A stretch of DNA of 22,955 bases from contig JANXZI010000015.1 in assembly GCA_025355595.1 (NCBI GenBank), positions 1 through 22,955 of the forward strand. Reading direction: 5' to 3'. Positions 8,359-14,664 of this stretch are shown in pieces; the first letter of the stretch is position 1, and each line of letters opens with the position of its first letter. The translations under genes were made by a program, and so were the position numbers. The notes below the pieces were generated by a model. It saw only the letters and a list, made by a program, of their open reading frames with translations, did not search any database and had not been told where the DNA came from. Source of the DNA: Spartobacteria bacterium. Its GTDB lineage: Bacteria; Verrucomicrobiota; Verrucomicrobiia; Chthoniobacterales; Chthoniobacteraceae.

Positions 8359-8403
8359 GCCATGATCGCGAAGATCCCCGAGAACCTGATGCATTAGTGG
8401 AGC
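8251..8403 (+). repeat. Direct repeat of the cheW-cheR junction (other copy 12572-12723)
   Basis: The 3' end of the first cheW and the bases after it match 12572-12723 at about 89 percent over the first 143 positions by my count (16 differences, one a single-base indel). The match crosses the cheW stop into the first codons of cheR and ends abruptly near 8403. This shows the duplicated unit included part of cheR and was not merely a cheW gene. Confidence 0.85.
8362..8403 (+). pseudogene. Broken 5' remnant of a cheR gene
   Basis: Reads MIAKIPENLMH then TAG, against MIATIPGNLMQQ at the start of the intact CheR at 12682. The second glutamine codon CAG has become TAG, giving a stop at codon 12, and similarity continues for two more codons (W-S against L-S) before ending. 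About 15 bases later, SEKYSLSDPA at 8401-8430 faintly recalls GETYFFRDPA of CheR (residues 76-85), which would fit an internal deletion, but that match is too weak to rely on. The remnant is non-functional. Confidence 0.75.
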
Positions 8404-8762
8404 GAAAAATATTCGCTGAGCGATCCGGCATCGGCGAATGACGCGGGTCTCGTCGAGGCGGAGGAATCGTCCGTTGCGGAAACTGTGAAAGTGCAGATTT
8501 GGGGCGAGGGCGAGCACAAGCGCGAGGCGGGGGAAAGGCATGCCCGTGTGGCTGCGCGCGACAGCAAAGGGATGCACTCAAAAAGTCCTGCATTGCCGGA
8601 AGCGGACTGGAGCGGCTGCGTCACTCTCGCCATGCATTATGCTTGCTGTGAAATTCTGTCCCCATAATCTGTGATCAATACTAACCCGGCAAAACGACGC
8701 TCGCGAATGTTTGCCAGACCTGCCTGGGCAAGTTTGGCCGACGGAGTGATCGAGGCGCTGTC
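8404..8762 (+). other. Non-coding or decayed stretch before the solute-binding protein gene
   Basis: About 360 bases without a recognisable gene. The cheR-remnant frame stays open to a TAA at 8668-8670 and contains a possible 60-codon ORF from an ATG at 8485, but its product matches nothing I recognise and has no ribosome-binding site. The codon pattern looks like decayed coding sequence. From about 8640 the DNA is less GC-rich; a CATAAT at 8663-8668 could be a -10 box for the gene at 8763, but no -35 lies at proper spacing. GAGG at 8752-8755 is a plausible ribosome-binding site for that gene. Confidence 0.5.
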
Positions 8763-10442
8763 ATGAACTTAGATTCCCCCATCCGAATCCTCTGCCGCAT
8801 CGCGGGGTTGTGCGTGCTGACCGCGTGCCTTGCGCGCGCGACGGAGCCGCTCGCCTTGCGGGAGGACCATGCGGCGGAACGCGTGCTGCCAGCGCGTGTA
8901 AAAGGGTCTCACGTGAAGGTCTTCATCCCGAGCCTTCCGTATTTGTACACGTCGCATTCGATCAGCGCGGGACTCATCCGGCCCTCGGACAATGCGCAGG
9001 GCTGGGAATACGACATGGCGACGGCGCATCGTCAGATCGACGAGAAGACCTACGAATTCACGCTGCGCAAAGGCGTGCAGTTTCAGGATGGCAGTCCGTT
9101 CAATGCCGACGCTGTCGTGCTGAACATGGAGTATTTCAAAAAGAAGCCGACGCTCTACAGCAAGATCCACGAAGTCTTCGATCACGCCGAGAAGATGGAT
9201 GACGACACGGTCCGTTTTCACCTCACGGAAAAATATGGGAGCTTCATGAATGACGTCTTCTGGACGCACTTCTACACGAAGCCATACCTTGAGAAATTCG
9301 GGTGGAATGGCAAAGCCACCTGTCCGAATCTCGCGGAACCGGGACCGTACGGGCTCGGCCCGTTTATGCTCAAGGAAGGCTATGTCGAGGGCGACCGTCA
9401 CTCGAAGGAGATCGTCCTCGAGGCCAACCCGCTTTACTGGGACAAGCAGTACCCGAAGGTGGAGAAAATTACCATCTTCACCGAAATCGACACCGCGAAG
9501 GTCCGGGACATGGCGCTGAACGAGGAGGGCGCGCTGGACATCACCACCCTGCCGCCGGAGGACAAAGTCGCGACCATCCTCTCCCCGTATGCGAAGCTGC
9601 TGACCTCGCCGTCCACGAACAACACGACCATTCACATCAACATGCGGAATGGAAATCCGCGCCTGCTGGAAAAGGATGTCCGCGTGGCACTGAACCAGGC
9701 GATTAACCAGGCAAACCTCCTCCACTTTGTCTATGAGGGCGAAGCGAACCTCTCGGCGGTCGGCGCGTCGCCGAACTTCCCCGGCGTGCGCGAAGTCTCG
9801 CAGAAACTCCGGCCGTATTCGGAAACCGAGGATCCCAACGCGCCGGAGACGCGGGAGCGGCTGAAGAAAATCCTCGACGGGCTGGAGCTGCGGGTTTTCA
9901 CACAGGATCGGTATCTCCCGCTCTGGCGCGGGCTCGAGTCGCAACTGCAAAAAGTCGGCGTGACGCTGAAGATTGATGTCCCGCCAAGTGAAGCGGAAAT
10001 TTTCGGCACGCTGCTCACCACGAACGAACGCAAGAACAAGACGCCATGGGATCTCCTCGTCTGGGGCAATGACGACTGGTACTTCAACCACCCATTCACG
10101 GCCTTTTTCGTCTATCGCACGCACAATGTGTGGAGCACGCTGGCTCCGGATCCGATCATGGACGGTTTCATCGAGGAGCTTTTCCGCACCGCGGTGGTGG
10201 AACCGGAGTTCGTCCCCGTCTGCGAGAAGATCATGCGGCGGGCGTTTGAGAATGGCTACCTGCTCGCGGTGCCCACGCCGAACAACGTCTTTGCAGTGAA
10301 CAAGGAGGTCGTCTTTACGCCTTACAAAATGGCGTGCATGCCCCTTTGGAAAATCCAGATCACGGACCAGCACTGGTCCGTGCGGAAGGGGCCGTATCCC
10401 GAATCGCTGAAGCAGCCCGTCCAGATCACAAGGCTTCGCTGA
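8763..10442 (+). CDS. Family-5 extracellular solute-binding protein, no transporter nearby
   Basis: A 559-residue periplasmic binding protein of the SBP_bac_5 type (DppA/OppA/NikA-like), which binds peptides, nickel complexes or other small solutes. The N-terminal signal contains LTAC (residues 19-22), a possible lipobox; alternatively cleavage falls after ARA at 24-26. Family motifs include YEFTLRKGVQFQDGSPFNAD, the two-domain hinge with GPYGLGPFMLKEGYVEGD, EANPLYWDKQYPKVEKI, and NNTTIHINMRNGNP followed by DVRVALNQAINQANLL. Normal length. ATG at 8763 has GAGG seven bases upstream. No permease or ATPase gene is in the window; instead it lies 39 bases before a chemoreceptor gene. It may present ligand to a receptor, as MalE or DppA do in E. 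coli, or it may serve a transporter encoded elsewhere. Confidence 0.93.
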   Translation: MNLDSPIRILCRIAGLCVLTACLARATEPLALREDHAAERVLPARVKGSHVKVFIPSLPYLYTSHSISAGLIRPSDNAQGWEYDMATAHRQIDEKTYEFTLRKGVQFQDGSPFNADAVVLNMEYFKKKPTLYSKIHEVFDHAEKMDDDTVRFHLTEKYGSFMNDVFWTHFYTKPYLEKFGWNGKATCPNLAEPGPYGLGPFMLKEGYVEGDRHSKEIVLEANPLYWDKQYPKVEKITIFTEIDTAKVRDMALNEEGALDITTLPPEDKVATILSPYAKLLTSPSTNNTTIHINMRNGNPRLLEKDVRVALNQAINQANLLHFVYEGEANLSAVGASPNFPGVREVSQKLRPYSETEDPNAPETRERLKKILDGLELRVFTQDRYLPLWRGLESQLQKVGVTLKIDVPPSEAEIFGTLLTTNERKNKTPWDLLVWGNDDWYFNHPFTAFFVYRTHNVWSTLAPDPIMDGFIEELFRTAVVEPEFVPVCEKIMRRAFENGYLLAVPTPNNVFAVNKEVVFTPYKMACMPLWKIQITDQHWSVRKGPYPESLKQPVQITRLR

Positions 10443-10481
10443 CACCCGCATGATCACGCATGCCCCTGACCCCTTTCGCCG

Positions 10482-12215
10482 ATGAGAAACTGGAGCATCA
10501 CTTTCAAGCTTTTCTGCCTGGTCGCCATCGCCATCCTGACTTTTGTCTTCCTCGGTCTTTACGGGATCTACAACGTCCGATCGACGTTTCGCGGGGTGAG
10601 CGAAGTGAACACCACCGCGCAGGATTTTCAGCGGACCGCCAGTGAGATCAGCGACCCACTTCATCGCGCGCGCGAGCTGGTTCTCTCGATCGTCATGGCT
10701 CCGGATCGCGCGACCCGGGAAAAGTTGAATTTAATGCAGGAGCAGACGAGCCGCCATCTCGACACAGCCATCAAGGGATGGCCGACGGATCGCATGGACG
10801 CCGCGGAACGCGCGGCTTTCGAAAAGTTGCGGACGGTGTGGGCGGACTACAAAAAGCTCAAGGAATTTACCGTGGACCGCGCACTGAATGGTTACCGGGA
10901 AGAGGCATTCATCAACGCTAACGGCGTCGGAGCACGGCAGTTCGAGAACGTCAATGCCGAACTCGAACGCTGGCAGAATTTCAAGGTCAGCACTGCGCAG
11001 GCGGTCTATCGCGAGGCGGATTCGCGGTTCACATGGGTCGTCCGGACATCGATCCTCGTGACGGTCCTGACCGCGCTGCTTGTCGGCAGCATCGCCGGGT
11101 TCATCGTGCGTTCGATCACCGGGCCTGTCCGGGTTCTCACCGCCACCGCCTCGCGGATCGCCGAAAGGGTGGATGACCCCGAGGCCGAAAAGGCGCTCGC
11201 CCCGTTTTCGGCCACCCGCGATGAATTTGGCCAGCTGGCCCGCGGATTCTGGCGCATGGTTTCCACGCTGCGCACCACTCTGCAAAATGAAGTCCAAGCG
11301 CACGCGCGCATGGACGAAATCCTCAACAGCACCCGCGCGGCGGTGGGGCAACTCGCCAGCACGAGTGCGCAGTTGATGGCGAGCACGAAGGAGCAGGCCC
11401 ACGGTGCCGGGAAACAGGTGGATGCCGTCACCAGAGTGGTGACCACGGTCGAGGAGGTCACGGGAACCGCGCGGCACGCCGCCACGCGTGCGAAGAGTGT
11501 CGGCCAGACGGTCCTGCACACCGTCGAGATCGGCAATGCCGGGCGCAAGGCGGCGGACGACTCGGTCACTGCATTGAATGACGTGCGGCAGCGCGTCGAG
11601 GTGACTTCGAGAAACATGATGGAGCTCATCAAGCAGACCAAGGCCATCTCCGGAATCATTGCCACCGTGGACGACATCGCACAGCAGTCGCATGTGCTCG
11701 CGGTGAACGCTGCGATCGAAGCGGCCAAGGCCAGGGAGGCCGGCAAGGAATTCACCGTCATCGCGAGGGAGATCCGGGCCATGGCCGAGCAGTCCCGCGA
11801 GGGGACTGCACAAGTCCGGCAAATCCTCGGTCAAATTCTGACGGCGAGCGGCGCTGCAGTGCTCTCGATGGAGGAAGTCATCAAGGGCGTATCCGATGCC
11901 ATCCGCGAGGGCGATCAGAGCAGCAAGGCCATCAATGAACTGACCGTCGCGCTCGCAGAGGTGGCGGAGACCTCAGTGCAAACGTCCGTCGCCGCCGAGC
12001 AGGAAGCCGTCGGCATGACGCAGATCGGCGAAGCAATGAGAAACATCGATCTCGTCGCGAAGGACGCCCTCCTCGCGATCCAGGGAACTGCGCACGCCGC
12101 ACGCCAGCTCGAGAGCCTCGGCGGCCAGCTCAGGCGCTTGAGCGCCGACGGCGAAAACGGCCACGCGACAGGCGATGGTGCATCGCTCGCAGAAACAGGA
12201 TCACCGAAACCATGA
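10482..12215 (+). CDS. Methyl-accepting chemotaxis protein, four-helix-bundle sensor (WspA-like)
   Basis: A 577-residue chemoreceptor. The first membrane helix is at about 9-30, the periplasmic all-helical region at about 34-184 fits a four-helix-bundle (4HB_MCP) sensor, and the second helix is at about 186-208. HAMP spans about 209-263, then the signalling domain with its tip at about 396-440. The tip differs from the other two receptors: AAIEAAKAREAGKEFTVIA has arginine and glutamate where GDEGKGF has glycines. The tail (550-577) is a flexible linker with no tethering pentapeptide. Its stop overlaps the next cheW by four bases. By domain type and position ahead of CheW, CheR-TPR and CheW it matches WspA, the surface-sensing receptor of Pseudomonas; that equivalence is inferred from order. 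ATG at 10482 has no obvious ribosome-binding site. Confidence 0.94.
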   Translation: MRNWSITFKLFCLVAIAILTFVFLGLYGIYNVRSTFRGVSEVNTTAQDFQRTASEISDPLHRARELVLSIVMAPDRATREKLNLMQEQTSRHLDTAIKGWPTDRMDAAERAAFEKLRTVWADYKKLKEFTVDRALNGYREEAFINANGVGARQFENVNAELERWQNFKVSTAQAVYREADSRFTWVVRTSILVTVLTALLVGSIAGFIVRSITGPVRVLTATASRIAERVDDPEAEKALAPFSATRDEFGQLARGFWRMVSTLRTTLQNEVQAHARMDEILNSTRAAVGQLASTSAQLMASTKEQAHGAGKQVDAVTRVVTTVEEVTGTARHAATRAKSVGQTVLHTVEIGNAGRKAADDSVTALNDVRQRVEVTSRNMMELIKQTKAISGIIATVDDIAQQSHVLAVNAAIEAAKAREAGKEFTVIAREIRAMAEQSREGTAQVRQILGQILTASGAAVLSMEEVIKGVSDAIREGDQSSKAINELTVALAEVAETSVQTSVAAEQEAVGMTQIGEAMRNIDLVAKDALLAIQGTAHAARQLESLGGQLRRLSADGENGHATGDGASLAETGSPKP

Positions 12216-12685
12216 TCGCCACTGATCAGGAACCGGGCACATTGATCCTCTTCAAGCTGGACGACTTCGTCTTTGCGCTCGATGCGATGAAGGTGGAGCG
12301 CGTGGTGCGGGCCGTTGAAATCACCCCGCTGCCCAATCTCCCGGCGGGCGGGCGGGGCGTCATCCGCGTGGCGGGCGAGGCCGTCCCGGCTTTCGATCTT
12401 CGTGTCCGTCTCGGGCTTCCGCTGCGCGATGTCCGCAGCAGTTTTCATTTCATCATCGCGCGCTGCGCTGGCCGGCGCGTGGCCCTGATCGTGGACTTTG
12501 TCAGGGATGTCGTGCAGGCGGCGAAGGCGGCGATCATCCTGACCGAGGCTGTCCTTCCGGGACTGACGACGGTCGAGGGCTGGGTGAAGATCAACGGCGA
12601 GCTGATCATGATCCACGACCTCGGGAAATCCCTCTCGCCGGATGAGCTGCTCGCGCTGGAAAAAGCCATGGAGACTGAGCCATGA
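12212..12685 (+). CDS. CheW-like coupling protein (WspB position)
   Basis: A 157-residue CheW-domain protein linking receptors to CheA. Domain signatures are LILFKLDDFVFALDAMKVER (11-30), EITPLPNLPAGGRGVIRVAG, EAVPAFDLRVRLGLPL, FHFIIARCAGRRVALIVDF and VEGWVKINGELIMIHDLGK. It starts inside the stop of the four-helix-bundle receptor (ATGA overlap), and its own stop overlaps the start of cheR, so all three are translationally coupled. It is the presumed parent of the copy at 7909. Order suggests the equivalent of WspB. Confidence 0.95.
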   Translation: MIATDQEPGTLILFKLDDFVFALDAMKVERVVRAVEITPLPNLPAGGRGVIRVAGEAVPAFDLRVRLGLPLRDVRSSFHFIIARCAGRRVALIVDFVRDVVQAAKAAIILTEAVLPGLTTVEGWVKINGELIMIHDLGKSLSPDELLALEKAMETEP

Positions 12686-14040
12686 TCGCGACAATCCCCG
12701 GGAACCTGATGCAGCAGTTGAGCCTCTGCCTCGATGCGGAACTTGGGCTTCATTTTCCAAGGTCGCGATGGATGGATCTCGAACGCGGAATCCGCGCGGC
12801 GACCCAGGAGCTGGGATTTGAGGATCCGGCGGAGTGCGCCGAATGGCTCGTCTCCACGCGCCTCACGAAGCAGCAACTCGAGACTCTCGCGGCGCATCTC
12901 ACGATTGGGGAAACCTATTTTTTCCGCGATCCTGCGATGTTCGATTTCCTCGCGACGCATGTGCTGCCGGAACTCATCCGCGCGCGTCGCGACACCGGAA
13001 GGCACATCCGGATCTGGAGCGCCGGCTGCTGCACGGGCGAGGAGCCCTATTCGATCGCGATGACGCTGGCCCGCCTGCTGCCGGACATCGCGGACTGGCG
13101 CATCACGATCCTCGCGACGGACGTGAACCCGCGCTTCCTGAAAAAAGCCGCGGAAGGGCGCTACGGCGCGTGGTCGTTCCGCGGCGCCTCGGAACCGGCC
13201 CGCGCGCGGTACTTTCACCGGATGCAGGATGACACGAGCGAGATTTCCCTCCAGCTCCGGCGCATGGTCACCTTCGCCGCGCTGAATCTCGCCGAGGACG
13301 TGTACCCCTCGCTGATCACCAACACGAACGCGATGGACGTGATCTTCTGCCGCAATGTGCTGATGTATTTCTCGCGCGCGCACGCCAGAAAGGTCGCCGC
13401 GAAACTGCACGCTTCGCTCATGGATGGCGGCTGGCTTTTCCCGAGCCCCGCGGAGGTCTCGATGGATGTCTTCCCGCAATTTGAAATGGTTCGCGAACCC
13501 GGAGTGCTCGTATTTCGCAAACACGGGACGCCGCCGGCACACCCGCCCGCGCCACTGCGGCCGCCAGAGATCGCGCCGGCACGCATCCCCGCGCCGAAGC
13601 GCGCGACCGTCGCGCCCGGGTCGAAGGCGGAGGAAAAAATCGCGTCGTCCGCGGATATCGGCCTCGCGCGGAGGCTGGCGAATGAGGGCCGGCTCGACGA
13701 GGCGCTGGCCGAGTGCGAGAGGGCGATCTCCGCGCACCGGCTGCTCGCAGCGGGGCACTATCTGCGCGGCGTGATCCTCCAGGAAAGGGGCGCGCTCGCC
13801 GAGGCGCGCGTGGCGCTCCGCCGCGCACTTTTCCTCGATCCGGATTTCATCGTCGCACATTTCTCGCTCGGAAATCTGCTGCGCCAGCAGGGCCGCGCCA
13901 CGGATGCGGCGCGGAGCTTCGAGAACGCGCGCGAACTCCTCCAGCGCTGCGCGCCGGATGCGGAGCTGCCGGAATCCGACGGCGTCACCGCGGGCCGCCT
14001 GCTCGCGATGGTGGAATCCATCGAGGACGTCCCCGTATGA
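12682..14040 (+). CDS. CheR methyltransferase with C-terminal TPR (WspC-like)
   Basis: A 452-residue S-adenosylmethionine-dependent methyltransferase that methylates receptor glutamates for adaptation. The N-terminal CheR domain (about 5-75) leads to ETYFFRDPAMFDFL (77-90). The catalytic domain contains the SAM-binding IRIWSAGCCTGEEPYSIAMT (109-128), ILATDVNPRFLKKA (143-156), and VIFCRNVLMYFS (220-231). A proline-rich linker (about 283-312) joins a TPR-like region (about 323-425, including LARRLANEGRLDEALAECER and HFSLGNLLRQQGRATDAARS). Plain CheR is near 280 residues; CheR with TPRs is typical of WspC and FrzF. A TPR may replace pentapeptide tethering, which fits the lack of pentapeptides on all three receptors here. 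Start overlaps the cheW stop (ATGA). Confidence 0.96.
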   Translation: MIATIPGNLMQQLSLCLDAELGLHFPRSRWMDLERGIRAATQELGFEDPAECAEWLVSTRLTKQQLETLAAHLTIGETYFFRDPAMFDFLATHVLPELIRARRDTGRHIRIWSAGCCTGEEPYSIAMTLARLLPDIADWRITILATDVNPRFLKKAAEGRYGAWSFRGASEPARARYFHRMQDDTSEISLQLRRMVTFAALNLAEDVYPSLITNTNAMDVIFCRNVLMYFSRAHARKVAAKLHASLMDGGWLFPSPAEVSMDVFPQFEMVREPGVLVFRKHGTPPAHPPAPLRPPEIAPARIPAPKRATVAPGSKAEEKIASSADIGLARRLANEGRLDEALAECERAISAHRLLAAGHYLRGVILQERGALAEARVALRRALFLDPDFIVAHFSLGNLLRQQGRATDAARSFENARELLQRCAPDAELPESDGVTAGRLLAMVESIEDVPV

Positions 14041-14087
14041 CACCAGCCTTTCCAAGCACCGGAACCGGAATCACCATCAACCGCTGA
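14037..14087 (+). other. 16-codon mini-ORF bridging cheR and the next cheW
   Basis: An ATG overlapping the cheR stop (ATGA) opens 16 codons (MTPAFPSTGTGITINR), ending three bases before the GTG at 14091 and in the same frame as it. It could carry ribosomes across the 50-base gap, or be chance. No ribosome-binding site and no product function recognised. Confidence 0.15.
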
Positions 14088-14090
14088 GCC

Positions 14091-14639
14091 GTGGACACCG
14101 ACACCCAACACATGACAGACCCCGTAACCGAGCGCGAGATACTGAAGGCCCGCGCCCTCGAACTCGCGCGCGAGCCCGCGGACAAGACGGCCGCGGACAC
14201 GCTCGAGGTGGTCGAATTTGAACTCTCCGGCGAGCGGTACGCCTTCGAGCTGGCGCAGGTGTGCGAGGTCTGCGCGCTGCGCGAGCTCACTCCGGTCCCC
14301 TGCACGCCGGATTTCCTCACCGGCATCGTGAACCTGCGCGGCGAAATCCTCGCCGTGATCGATCTGCGGAAATTTTTCGGCCTGCCCTCCGCGGGCATCA
14401 CGCAGCTCAATCAGATCATCATCATCGAGGACAGCAGGACGCGCCTCGGCATCCTCGTGGACTCGGTCGAGCGCTCGCTCACCATCCTGCCCGGCAGCCT
14501 CCAGCCCGCACTGCCCACGCACACCGATGTGCGCGCCGACTACCTCCGCGGCATCACGGGCGACCGCCTCGCCGTGCTCGACGCGGCGAAGATTCTCTCC
14601 CATCCTCGCATCATCGTCGAGGATCGCGACGACACATGA
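14091..14639 (+). CDS. CheW-like coupling protein with N-terminal extension (WspD position)
   Basis: A CheW protein of 182 residues from GTG at 14091, or 175 from ATG at 14112; neither start has a clear ribosome-binding site. A charged helical extension (about 1-35) precedes the CheW domain: VVEFELSGERYAFELAQVCE at about 40-59, then LTPVPCTPDFLTGIVNLRGE, ILAVIDLRKFFGL, IIIIEDSRTRLGILVDSVER and YLRGITGDRLAVLDAAKIL. It is clearly diverged from the other two CheWs and closer to the canonical form. Its place between CheR-TPR and CheA matches WspD, which also has an N-terminal extension. The next gene starts 25 bases later. Confidence 0.94.
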   Translation: MDTDTQHMTDPVTEREILKARALELAREPADKTAADTLEVVEFELSGERYAFELAQVCEVCALRELTPVPCTPDFLTGIVNLRGEILAVIDLRKFFGLPSAGITQLNQIIIIEDSRTRLGILVDSVERSLTILPGSLQPALPTHTDVRADYLRGITGDRLAVLDAAKILSHPRIIVEDRDDT

Positions 14640-14653
14640 CCGGCAGAACCTTC

Positions 14654-14658
14654 AGGAG
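14654..14658 (+). promoter_or_regulatory. Strong ribosome-binding site deciding a GTG start
   Basis: AGGAG lies six bases before the GTG at 14665. It is the best Shine-Dalgarno site noticed in the window and fixes the receptor start there, instead of at the in-frame ATG 14527, which would overlap cheW by 113 bases. Confidence 0.75.
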
Positions 14659-14664
14659 CACACT

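Noticed and set aside
8769..10664. 631-codon minus-strand open frame opposite the solute-binding protein
   Set aside because: Same GC-driven effect; the plus strand has a clear family-5 binding protein with a signal peptide.
12445..14055. 536-codon minus-strand open frame opposite cheW-cheR
   Set aside because: Antisense to CheR with intact SAM-binding and TPR motifs; no domain recognised in the antisense product.
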